Shown piece after piece: positions 31,857-43,210 of a DNA stretch of 64,000 bases (positions are counted from its first letter, which is position 1; the number at the start of each line of letters is the position of its first letter). Location of the stretch: positions 850,683-914,682 of the forward strand of contig BCIH01000005.1 in the NCBI GenBank assembly GCA_002897115.2, read 5' to 3'. This DNA comes from Prototheca cutis. Its lineage: Eukaryota > Chlorophyta > Trebouxiophyceae > Chlorellales > Chlorellaceae. Below the pieces are notes generated by a model that had not been told where the DNA came from, made no database searches, and was given only the letters and a program-made list of their open reading frames with translations. The translations under genes were made by a program, and so were the position numbers.

Positions 31857-34206
31857 TCACTCGGCGGTGCGGTCGGTGCGGGCAAGCTCGAGCAGCTCTT
31901 GGACCTCGAGCACGACGTCCATGGGCACCTCGGAGCCCTTGGCAAGGCGCTGACGCAGCGCGGCGCGGGGCAGTCGCGCCACGCGCGCCAGGTTGCGCCA
32001 CTTGTCCTTGAGGTCCACGGCGCTGCGGGCGGCCAGCAGGCCTGCGACCGTCGCGCCCCCCGCGCGCTTGATCTCCGCCCAGCGCCCCACGCCCACCAGC
32101 CGGACGCCCGCCACCAGAGCGCGCGTCTCCTCCGTCGTCCAAGGGTTATGTTTCTTTTTCTCACGCCCTGAGGCAGTCGCGGCCTCAGGCATGGGTGCGG
32201 GCAGGGCCACGGTCGGCGACGGGCCCGTGCCGGCCAGCAGCCCGCCCGCACTGCCCAGGAGCCCGCCGCCGTGGACGGAGCCTTCGTCGTGCACAAGGCT
32301 CGTGCCATCGTGCATGTCGTGCATTTCGTGGTGCATGCCAGGATGATGGCCGTACCACGCGGCGCCGGCGGCCATGGACGACCGCGCGGCGCCCGCGCTC
32401 GACACGGCAGCACCTGCCTGCCCGCCGCGCCCCCCGCGCAGACCCCCGTCAACAGGCCCGCCCCCATAGGCCTCGTCGTCCCAGGCCTCGGCGGCGGCCG
32501 CGGCGGCGGCGAAAGCCATGGACCGCCGCGCTGCCTGGCGCACGGGCCGGCCCGACGACCCACGGGGCGACCCTGGCGTGCCTGCCAGGCACGCCGCCGA
32601 CCCCGGGTCGGCCAGAGCAAAAGCACCCGCCGCGGCGCTGGCAGCCGCCGACCCCGTCGAGAAGCTGCCCTCGCCCCCCGCCAGCGTCAACGCGTCCAGG
32701 TCCAGCGTGCTGCTGACGCGCCGTGCCGAGCCCGAACGCTTGAGCGCCGCCGTCGGCCGTGCGGCCAGGCCCCGAGGCGCGCCAGCGGGGCTTCCGGTCC
32801 CCCCACCTCCACCATACCGCCCGCTGGCGGTGTGGTGCTGGGTGAACAGCACGCCCCGGGGCGCCGGTTGCGCCGGTGGGAGCAGCGGTGAGCCCGAGCC
32901 GCCGCGGGCTCTCGGCGCACCGGCGCGCGCCGCCGCCGCCTGCGCCCGCGCACTCAGCAGTGCCGCGGGGGTGTCGACCAACAGGCTGCCGGAGCTGGGG
33001 GTGCCCGGGATGGGCGTCGACGACCGCGCCGCGGCCGCCGCGCCGCCCGCCTCACCCAGCTCCAGAGGACCAGACTCCAGCCGCAGCACCTCGTCGTCGC
33101 TCGCGTCAAACGACAGGATCTCCAGCGACCCCGTGCGCTCAAACTCGTCGTCGTCGTCGTGCACCGAATCCTGTGAAGATGTGGTGGTGGGCGGGGGTAT
33201 TAGAGGGTGTTGATAAAGAGTGGTGGGCACATTGATGATCCAAAGATACTGACCACATTTTGTTCGGGCATATCCAACGGAAAGTGCTGGAGCGACGTAG
33301 GGCACCAACATCTACATCCTGGCCAGACCCTGCTTTGCCCACGCCAAAGAATCTCCCGCGCACCTGCTCAGTGACGGTGCTGTAGCTGGTGCGGCTCCTG
33401 CCGCCCTGCATCGTGGAGCCCTCAGAGGCTGGGATGTCCTTCACCTTCCCCTCCATTGTCGCCGCGGCAGCGTGCGGGCCCGCCAGCGTGTGCATGCCGC
33501 TGCCAAGCGCGCTGTACGGCCACGCACCATGGCCGGCCCTGCCGTCGGCCGCAGCTGGGGCCCAGTTGTACCCGCTGGCGCCGGCTGCCCAGGCCGAGCC
33601 ATCGGTTGCGGGGGCGCTGCCGGCGGCAAAGCGCATGCTGCAGCCGGGGCAGAACGCGCAGCCTCCCGCGTGCGGAGAGGCCACGGGCGCGTATGCGGCT
33701 GGCTGCTGTCCCACCGACATCGACGCCATCACCTGCATCTGGTAGTGCTGCACGTAAGGCGGTACACTTGCACTCGCCCCGCTGACGTCGGGCCAGTGTG
33801 CAGCGGCGCCGGCGGCCTCAGGCTCGTGCTGCGGCACCATCTGTGTGGGGGCATTCCAGGCGCCGACGTAGGAGTTCCAGGCGGCCGGGGCGGACCAGGC
33901 GCCTGTGAGGTCATGCGCGGGATGGTCTACCAGACCGGTGGGCTCCTCATACGACAGTCCCAGCATCGTGTCCGTGCTTTCCGCGGAGTCGTTGGCCGCG
34001 GCGCCGGTGTTGCCCCGGCGCCCGCCCGCGATAGTCACAGGAACGGACATGGAGCTCACGTTGATCGCGGGAGTTGGGCCCCGGGAAGGTCGGCAGGTGT
34101 CGCCCAGCTCCATCCCGTTCCACAAATCCCCCGGGGGGCCCTCATCTCCCTCCAGCAAGCTCGACAGTCGAAAAGGGTCCTGGTCATTGACCAGGACGTC
34201 TTGCAT
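31857..34206 (-). CDS. C-terminal telobox-like Myb domain protein, 2 exons
   Basis: Exons 34206-33364 and 33170-31857 join in phase (VTEQ|DSVHDDDDEFE) to 718 residues. Residues about 623-675 form one Myb/SANT repeat: NPWTTEETRALVAGVRLVG, GRWAEIKR and SAVDLKDKWRNL. The VDLKDKWRN helix is the telobox signature that contacts TTAGGG-type telomeric DNA in TRF/TRFL proteins, so this is a candidate telomere-repeat binding protein or transcription factor. The rest is low complexity: an N-terminal half rich in Ala, Gly, Pro and Ser with a CAFCPGC cluster, an acidic stretch at the exon joint, and a His/Met/Asp-rich patch (GMHHEMHDMHDG) before a basic KKKH leading into the Myb. The start is the first in-frame Met after an upstream CAG, so a further 5' exon is possible. 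Confidence 0.8.
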
Positions 34207-35254
34207 TATTCTGCGCAAAGGGGTGCATGCATTCGGTAGACTCGCTTAGGCGTGATCATGCAAGGCCTTTGCTGGCTGACGAAGCACGCCCACCAGGGGA
34301 GGGACTGGCGCGCTCCCTTCAGCTCGCCGACCTCCTCCGCATTGACCAGCACCTTGAAGCAATTGAATTCAATGCCTTCAGACTCTGTACATGCGGGGTC
34401 TCGCTGGGTTTGCCCGTCCCCTGACCGCGCAGTGGAGCCTGGGTGCAGCCCGGGTGTGACCCACGGGGCTCGCACACTAGAAATCGTCAGTTCTGTATGG
34501 AGGCTCGCCTTACAACCGGCCTACTATGCTCCTCCACCAGAATATCCTATGTCGCCGTTGTATTGCGGCCGCCTCGTCCAGGTTGATGCAACCTTGACTT
34601 CCCGAGAGGTGCTCCCTCCCTGGGCAGCAGCACGGGGAAACCTGCGATTGGTCCAGGGTCAAATTTCCGTGGCCCCATGCGCGATCATGCCCACAAAGGA
34701 CGAATCACACGCCAAACACTTCGCTACGCGGTGCCATGCATGAGTGCCATGTATTTACGTGTTTGTGAATGTTTCGCGGGGAGCGAAGTTCGAAAGCTGG
34801 GTGTGGACGGGTGCTGCGTGAAGGCCGTGAAATTTTCACCAGAGAACCCGTCGTTTGTCATGGTCTGGATTACGAGTACACGGGAGCGCCCGAAGGGGAA
34901 TACACACCCTCGCGCATGAATCCATGCAGAAGGGATATGCATTCTTCTTTTAATGGAATTCGCAGCCCATTGCATCACGAGACTCGCTCCCGATCATTGG
35001 TCCAGCCGAGCGACGTGCCCGACTGACGGGCGGCACTGGGACCCCCGGACAGGAGAACTTGGGCCATGCAAGGCAATCTCCCCCCCGCCCTGCCCTGCTC
35101 TGATCCCCTGGCGCTGCTACTGCTGCTGCCACAAAACCCGGGCTGGGGGGTTGGAAAATCATCTAGCATATTCAGAACAAAGGAGACGCGGCGGCGGAGA
35201 CCCGGTCCAGGCGGTGCTCGTCGTACACCCCCGGGCGCGCAAGGGACAAGCTGC
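34207..35254. other. Gap between Myb and actin genes
   Basis: Expected to contain the Myb promoter or an extra 5' exon (a minus frame at about 34210-34470 is open) and the actin 3' UTR. No recognisable coding or RNA feature. Confidence 0.35.
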
Positions 35255-37189
35255 TCAGAAGCACTTGCGGTGCACGATGGACGGACCGCTCTCGTCGTAC
35301 TCTGTTTGAAGGGGTGGTTGAGGGGTCAGCGTTGATCCATGCAGAGTCGCGACCACGTCCCACCAGTCCCATGCCGTGCTGATTCTGGGCGCTCCACGTT
35401 CCTTCCAGGGAATGTATGAATCCCCCCCCCGCCACGAAAAACACACTCAGAATAACACCAAAGAATAAAACGCCAAGAATAACAAAAACAGCCCGGCCTG
35501 CACCGCCTTATTAACACACCAGACTTGGCGATCCACATCTGCTGGAAGGTGGACAGGGAGGACAGGATGGACCCGCCAATCCAAACCGAGTACTTGCGCT
35601 CCGGGGGAGCGACGACCTTGATCTTCATGGACGCCGGGGCCAGGGCGGTGATCTCGCGCGACATACGGTCGGCGATGCCCGGGAACATGGTGGTGCCGCC
35701 CGACAGCACGACGTTGCCATACAGGTCCTTGCGGATGTCGACGTCGCACTTCATGACCGAGTTGAAGGTGGTCTCGTGGATGCCGGGGCCCTCCACGCCA
35801 ATCATGCCCGGCTGGAACAGGACCTCGGGGCAGCGGAAGCGCTCCGAGCCCAGGGTGATCACCTGGCCATCCGGAAGTTCGTACGACTTTTCGAGGGTCG
35901 AGCTCCCCGCCGCCGTGCCGAGCTCCTGCTCATAGTCCAGCGCCACGTAGCCCAGCTTTTCCTTGATGTCGCGCACGATCTCGCGCTCGGCCGTCGTCGT
36001 GAACGAGTAGCCGCGCTCCGTCAGGATCTTCATCATGTAGTCGGTCAGGTCGCGGCCGGCCAGGTCCAGGCGCTGGATTGCATGCGGCAGCGCATACCCC
36101 TCGTAAATGGGGACGGTGTGGCTCACGCCGTCGCCAGAGTCCAGCACGATGCCGGTCGTCCGGCCAGACGCGTACAGCGACAGCACGGCCTGGATCGCCA
36201 CGTACATCGCGGGGACGTTGAACACCTCAAACATGATCTGCGTCATCTTCTCGCGGTTGCCCTTGGGGTTCAGGGGAGCCTCCGTCAGCAGCACGGGGTG
36301 CTCATCGGGGGCCACGCGCAGCTCGTTGTAGAAAGTGTGGTGCCAAATCTTCTCCATGTCGTCCCAGTTGGTCACAATGCCGTGCTCAATGGGGTACTTG
36401 AGCGTCAGGATGCCACGCTTGGACTGGGCCTCGTCGCCAACGTACGCGTCCTTCTGGCCCATTCCAACCTGTGATGACAGTGGCGAGGGGTTTTGGTTTG
36501 TGTGCGTTCGAGGTTGATGGGTGGGATGGCGCGGGAGAGGATAGTCGGGGAGTCACGGGGGGTGCCCAGGACTGCACCAGGCTCATCCAGGGACAAGATC
36601 CAATGCATCTTCCACAAACAGGCTTGGGACTCGCACGCATGGGCAAGGAAGTGCGTGTACCAAGAAAAGGACCACGCTGCGTGCCCGCTGGGAGAAACAG
36701 AAATGCATGCCCTGGAGTTCTGATCAGATCATGCCAGGTGGGGCCCCAGGGGCCCCCTGCACCGGAATCTAGCCAGGGACTGCCGACCACCCGCTCGCGA
36801 CCCTCAGCAAGGCCCGCGCCCTCGTCATCACCACCCCAACACGTGAAAAGAGCCAGAGGATCGCGCCTTACCATGACACCGTGGTGGCGGGGGCGTCCGA
36901 CGATGGACGGGAAGACTGATCGCGGCGCATCGTCGCCGGCGAAGCCCGCCTTCACCATGCCGGATCCATTGTCGCACACAATGGCGCTGACCTCTCCCTC
37001 CTCTGCGAGCGGGTTTGCGGTCGGTCCAGTGCGGCGCGGGATTTTGAATCAAAGCGGCCTGATGCCCTGGTGGCACGGGCGACCCAGGCGCAACCCGCTG
37101 CGCTTGCGCCCTGGCTTCGCTGTTGCTCAACAGCAGTTCGGCGCTAAATCTCGAGTTCACCGCTCATAGGACAACCCACCTGCGGACAT
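35255..37189 (-). CDS. Actin, 4 exons
   Basis: Cytoskeletal ATPase forming filaments. Coding exons 37189-37180, 37002-36872, 36468-35520 and 35301-35255 join in phase to 378 residues, the usual actin length. Only ten coding bases (Met-Ser-Ala plus one base) lie in the first exon. Hallmarks: [120 protein letters not shown], and the terminal HRKCF. Intron positions are early and very late, with a short final exon ([15 protein letters not shown]). It is divergent from the PI31 gene. No missing key residue seen. Confidence 0.98.
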
Positions 37190-37774
37190 GGTGCTCGGAC
37201 GCCTGTGACAGAAGTCAACAAGGAAGGCCTCCTATGCAGCAGCTGGCACCTGATCTGGCACCTCCGCTGCCTTCCAAGTGGCCAGATAAAGACAGAATAC
37301 ACTGCTGTGAAGACGGAACTGCTGATCAGATGATGGGGAGTGCGAGGCTGGGCTCCAACTTTGAATCGGTCGAGGACCGGAGCTGGAGAGGAGGACGCGT
37401 TACCCTTAGCGCTGGGGGTACTGCTGGCCCTGGGTCCTCACGTCCTCACCCAGATGGGCAGATCTCGGCGCAGAACAAGGCTCACTTTCGGGCCGCGAGA
37501 GCGGTGCGCAACGGAACCGCCCACGATGGAGTGTCAGCATGCATGTCGCATTGATTATATTTATATTGCATATGACAGACTATTTGATTTGACGAGAGAG
37601 GACTGAGGGAGCAAAAGCGCGGACTTGAACGGGCAGGAACTGGTGGATCACTTATGGCTTCTGCCACGCTGGCAGTGCTCCGTGCGCATACACCGACATT
37701 CAGGTGCTTGGCCGAGATCGGAGGTGCACGATGCCGCCATAGATAGCCTTGGTGTTCACTACTTCGTTCGCGAC
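37190..37774. promoter_or_regulatory. Divergent region between actin and PI31 genes
   Basis: 585 bases between opposite start codons, including an AT-rich island at about 37546-37590 (TTATATTTATATTGCATATG) that could serve as a TATA-like element. Actin is usually strongly expressed, so a strong promoter is expected here. Confidence 0.45.
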
Positions 37775-39221
37775 ATGGCGTTGGTGATGCTGGAGGCGAT
37801 AGCCCTCCACCCAGGCGACTCCCTGGCCCTGGTGCGCTGCAGGAACCGACATGACCGCCTGGTGTTTGCAGTGCACGCCTACATAGAATCCCAGGGCTAC
37901 ACCCTCGTCGGCGTGGGTGCCGATGCCGAGCGAGAACCCTTCACATGTGAGTTGTCGGGCTGCCGCAATGTGAAGCCCCAGGGGGCACCTGGCACTGATG
38001 GCGCATGAACCTTTGGTGGCACGTGCACTTCTGGCACATGCCACAGCGGGCAAGTAGGGGCTACAATGAAGCACATCGCCTCGTGAGCAGACCCGGTGGG
38101 AGACTCTCTGGAGCTGGAACCCGTGGCACTCAAGGGATGGAATGAGCTGGATGGCTCATACGCCTTTCGATACCTGGGCCCCAAAGGCACGCCCGACTGT
38201 TGAACAAGTGATCAGTTCAGAGGATGGATGGCCTGCTGCATGGGATTGCAGGGTAGTGCGCGACAGGCTGTTTTGCGTGTGGCCTGAACTCATGTCCCCG
38301 CCATGCCTCCCCGCACCCTGCGCAGGCGAGCATCTTTACATGAAGGCCTTGCCGCTGGACGGGCGGTGCATGCTCCAGTGGCAGGCGGGAACGGGCCCGG
38401 TGCGAGCGCTGGACTTGAGCTTGGACGAGACGACTACGGGCGCAGAGGGACTGGCTGCTGGTTATCGGGATCTGGCGGGGCTGACGGACCGTCTGGCTGC
38501 TGCCGGGCTGTGTGGTGGTGGGTCGCCTGACGAGGGCGCTGCAGGGCAGAACAACGCCGGAGGTCGCCCCTCGACGCAGCGCAGCGGGGCTTCACGCCGG
38601 CCGGGGACGGAGATCGGAGGCCCCCCTGGCATTGCCCGGCCAGACGATCCATACGGCGTCATTGCCGATGCAAGCACCGCGGTGGGATCGGCGGATGTCG
38701 TGCCGCCAGGCATGCGTGCCCCTGGCACAGGTGTGTGTTGGTGTGTGAGGGGGTCGTGGCACAGGTGAGGGGTCGTTTTACGGCTCAGGTGCCTGGCGGA
38801 CGTCGTCAGAATTGACGTGGGCGGCACTGCGCTGCGGTCGGATGCAGGGACCGGAGAATGTGTGTGCGTGAAGATCCACGCCTCTCACCTTCTCGACAAC
38901 ACCCCCCAAACAACATGGCTGCCATTACCAGGCCACTCGCCGCTGATGGAGGGCCCTCCACGCCGCGGCGGCGGCATGCTGGTGGGTCCGGATGACCCGC
39001 TTTTTGACCGCCGGTTTGGGCCCGGCTCTGGGGACGGGGGCCATCCTGGCTGGGGCCAGGCGCACCCCTCTGGCGCGCGGTGGGACCCCATCTCGCCGCC
39101 GGGCCTTCCGGGTTTCCAGCCGGCTCGACNGGGCCAGGGCGGACCGCCGGGCGTTCATCCAGACATCATGCAGCCGGGCCCGGGCAGGAGCGGCACGGGC
39201 GCCGAGTTTGGGTTTATGTGA
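37775..39221 (+). CDS. PI31-type proteasome regulator (PSMF1 family), 4 exons
   Basis: PI31 binds the 20S proteasome and acts as inhibitor, assembly factor or transport adaptor. Exons 37775-37946, 38091-38198, 38326-38730 and 38932-39221 join in phase to 324 residues. The N-terminal FP-type domain shows RNRHDRLVFAVHAYIESQGY, matching plant PI31 (RNQNDKVAFAVHASFLSSGF), then ALKGWNELDGSYAFRY and HLYMKALPLDG. The C-terminal half is Gly/Pro-rich and disordered with the family signature GGGMLVGPDDPLFDRRFG, ARWDPISPPG and HPDIMQPGP. The protein ends EFGFM, not a clear HbYX tail. The start is the Met at 37775, which aligns with plant homologues; upstream sequence in frame is probably 5' UTR. The intron after exon 2 uses a weak GTTGAA donor. 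Confidence 0.87.
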
Positions 39222-39816
39222 GCATGGGGGGTTTCTGTGGGGCGCCGATGCGCATGACAAGCACAGCACCCTTGGAGCTGCATGTAGCCATGACAAAAGG
39301 CCCTTCAACCACACTGGAAGTGCATGCTGTGAGCTAAGCGGTTTGAGAAGGCCCCTGACTGATGCAATGACAGCAAGGCAGTCCACGGCAAATATGCATG
39401 GGTATGGATGACCCAGTGCAGCTATCATGTGGCCTGGACGAGTCATTTTGTAATAAAGGCAAAAATATGTGTTCTTGCTGACCAGGACCCATGAGGGGGG
39501 CTTCTGGGACCTCACGACGGAATCGGGACATTCACAATTCAAAGCCCGGTTTTCAACTCTCGCGATCAGCTGACCGACCTGGCCAGGCCCACAAAAAAGC
39601 GCCGGGAAGCTTTGGCAGAAAAGCAACTGCATTTCTAGTGGGCCCAGATTGCGATACTTTGCCTGTTCGGCATGTTGGGATCCAGCGATGCGAGCATGCC
39701 GCTGCCGGGCCTGCGCGGCGCATGACAGCATCCCGGCCCACGTTCCCGGCGACTTTCGGCGCGATCGCCGAGGACAAGGCCCTGGCGTGCCCATGATATA
39801 GAGATCTCTCGCCACC
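39222..39816. other. Gap between PI31 and the giant kinase gene
   Basis: TGTAA at 39449-39453, about 230 bases after the PI31 stop, is a plausible poly(A) signal. The rest should be the promoter of the kinase gene. No gene seen. Confidence 0.4.
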
Positions 39817-42800
39817 ATGCCTGACATCGGGCTTGTGGATCGCATCGAGGAGGCGCAAGCCCCAGACCAGCTTGCCCTGCTGCGCTTTTCGGAGGGGCCA
39901 GGCGGGCTCACCAGCGAACACGACACCCTTTCCTTTTACGTCCTCAGTCCAGAGGCAGTGCATGCCCTGGTCGAAAATGTGCGTGGAGTCCTGGATGGCG
40001 GCGTATTTTTCTTCTTTTGGAGGGGGGTTTGAGTTCATGGAAAGCCCTTGCGTATGAAACACATTCACTGCGGTCCATGCCCCGCACGCCCTGCTTCCCC
40101 AACCCACCTCCTCCGCGTCCCGAGTCTGACAGGGTGACATCTCATGCCCTGCACTGTGGGCCAGCGCCGTGGACGTGGCCGCGGGCATCGCAGCGCTGTG
40201 GGCCGTGTACCGCGCCGGCCCCGGCCTGCCGCTCTGCGAAGCGCTGCCGCTGCCGCCGCTGCGTGTGTCGCGGGTGGATCCGGGCGTAGACCCGGGTGCC
40301 GAGTTCCGTGTCGTGTGTCGTGGTGCTGCGGCGCCTACTGTGCATGCCGTGCTGTTCCGAATCGCTGCCGGTCTCTTCCCCCAGCTGGCGGGGCTGGAGG
40401 GGAACCTCGGCCACGGCGTCATGGTGACAAGGACCGACCGAGGCATGGTGCTGCGGCTGGGCGCCAGCGAGCTGAATCTCAAGCCAAACTTCCGACAGGC
40501 ATGCCTGGAGCTGGTGGGTTCGGGCGGTGACAAGGACAGCTGTCTTCGCAGCGTTGCCGGGTCCAGCGAGGCACTGAGCATGCTGCTCGCCATGGAGAAG
40601 CGCCGGCGCTCTCAAGGTGAACTTATGTGACGGAGGTGGTGGGAGGTGGAGGGAGGATGATTCGCCTGTCTGTTCATGCGTGTCTGTAGAAAGGAGTGGG
40701 GTGTGGAGGGCAGACGGCGAAAGAACGTCGAAAGGCCTGGGGTTGTGCAGCAGCGCATGTTCATGCAGACCTGCTGCTGGCAACCGCAAGGAGGCTTTCC
40801 TGCGTCGGAAGCGAACGATTCCAATCGATTGATGGCTGGGTTATCTAGTGAAAGAAACCTCGTCTTCCCTATCCATCTGCTGCAGCAGAGGGTGGAGAAG
40901 AAATCAAGCCAAGTGGCGCTGCGGCGACTGAAGAATCGCAGCACCCCGTCACGGGCTGCGACATCACCCGCAATGATGCCATCCCATCATCCCACGACAC
41001 AGAACACACAGACTCGGGCGAGCAGACGGTGGGCTGGCCCTCCCCAGCCAAGCCGCCACCGGTGCCCTGCGGCGCACAGGAAGCCTTTGCAGCTCTGACA
41101 GCAGCTTGTAGCACTGGTGATGAACCATTGCTGTATGAGGCCTGTTCCGCGCTGCTGCGGTGCCTGGATGGTCCAGCTGCGGCGGAGGCAGCGCTGGCTG
41201 CCGATGTTCCCGAAGCCCTCGCCCGTGCCTGCGTTGGTTCGGGCATGAAAAATGCTGTAGAGTGCAGGCAATGCAATGCAACCACGCTGAGGGAGCGCGT
41301 GGCGCCGCTGTCCGCTACAGCGGTGGCGTTGCTCTGTGCAGCGGGGCCTGCCTCGCCCGCAGCAGCGCGACTGGCTGCAGCCATTTTGGACGTCCTGCAA
41401 GGGCTGGCAGATGAAGAACAGGCTGCAGCGCGAACCAACTCTACATCCATCATGAAAGTGAAGGCGTCGCTGCGTTTCCTGGAGACGGTGTGGTCTTCCG
41501 TACCGGCAATCCGGACTGTTTGTCTGGTGCGGGGTCTTTCCACAGTGCTCGAGCGCCTGGTGCCCGCGCTTGCGCTGCAGACGGGTGCTGTTTGTGAGGA
41601 AGAACTCCTGTCCCTGGTCACCCCTGTCGCCGGGGACCACAGCGCCAGTGTCAGCCACCAGCGTGCTGGACACACGGGAAAAAATCATGTCCGCGCTCAA
41701 CAAAGGCCGGCGGCGCTGGAGATCCCAGCGCTCGGGTTGCCATCACAGACGGCAGCAGATCGGGACGACGAAGAAGACGACGAACGATCGTCTTGCGACG
41801 GCAGCATGGCCACGGCCAGCCCCACCCGGTCATTGTCCACGCTTTCACGGCCGGCATCACCGACGGGCAAGCCTCCATTGTCTCCGACCCGCTCGGCCAG
41901 CAGGCCCATTGACACGGGCAGTACAGGACCCAGGAGGCGCGGCGGCGCGGTGATTCCCCCGCTGGCACTGGGTGGCTGCCTTGTGTCGTCTCCCTCCCCA
42001 GCTGCCGCTCGCGCCGATGTGCCCGGATCTGCCGGCGGCGGGCTGTCCCTGCCTTCGCCGAACGCAGCCGCCGGCCAGCTGTCAGGGGGGCTCACCCGAA
42101 GCACGCGCCGTGCGGGGCGACACGCGTGGGGAACCCCGGGCTCTGCTGGAGTTTGTGGTGACGGTGAGCGCTCCGGCGGCCATCGTGCCGGCGGCACGGC
42201 GCTGCCTTCACCCGGCGCGCGGCAGTCTGGCCCACGCGGCTGGCTATTGCCGCGGTTTTCGTGGCCTGGAACGCAGCCGGCCCAGGACCACGGCAGCGGC
42301 GAAGGGACGCCGCTCGCCAGTAGTCGTAGCAGCGTGCGGGCGCCGCCGACCGCCACCGCCGAGCTCAGCGCACTGGGCGCTGCGGTGGGGGAGGCACTGG
42401 CGGCCGTCTGTCTGCCTGCTGTCGTCACGCATCGCCGCGCCGCGGCAGCTGGTATTGGGACTGACAGTGCTGGTCTGTCTGCCAGGGAGGACTCTGCCGT
42501 ACGAGAAAAGCATGGAGGACTCAACGAAGGGGGCCTTGAAAAGAACAGAGCACCGCCGGGAGAAATTGTCACGCCCGAGCCCGGCCTGGTACCCCGTGGG
42601 CAGGCGGCAGCCACCGCTCAGCGGCAGCATGACGCTATGCCTGCTCCGCATGCCCTCAACAACTCAGTGTTGCCGCCGCCACAGTGCCGCCCGGACGGTG
42701 CCGCCTTGGCCACCGGCGCGGGGACCGGGCTGGCTGCGCATCGCGTGTTGGATCTCGGCGGGAGCACTGGTTCAAGCCTTCTGGACGTGCAATCACCCGA

Positions 42801-43153
42801 GAAGAGGTTGCCCAGCCTCGATGGCACTCGAGTTGATGGGGAGGTGATCCGTGGCGACTCGGCAGGCGGAGCTGCTGGTGCCCTCAGGGACGCTAAAGCA
42901 ATGGTGGAGGAGACTAGGACAACCCCACAAAGAATTGCTGCTGTCGCCCAGCACTCGGCACTCACAACATCTCAGGCAGAGTCCAATGCCAATGGGGATG
43001 CATGGGACGTGCTGTGCCTCGTACTTCGCTGCTGGACGGACGCCGCATCGCTGCACCGCCCAGGTGCAGATACGCTTGTCATGGGTTGCAGGGACAGACT
43101 GGCTACCGCCCGATGCGTTTCATGCATGGCTGCCTGTCACACGCGCACACGCA

Positions 43154-43210
<57 letters not shown>

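Noticed and set aside
30895..32142. 415-codon minus frame, Arg/Pro/Ala-rich
   Set aside because: Starts in another frame of the Myb exon and runs into 3' flank; no domain and no splice partner.
35776..36474. 232-codon plus frame
   Set aside because: Exactly antisense to actin exon 3; open only because the gene is GC-rich at third positions.
41697..42614. Long minus frames opposite the kinase gene
   Set aside because: Shadows of a disordered, GC-rich exon; the plus frame is supported by phase over 12 exons.
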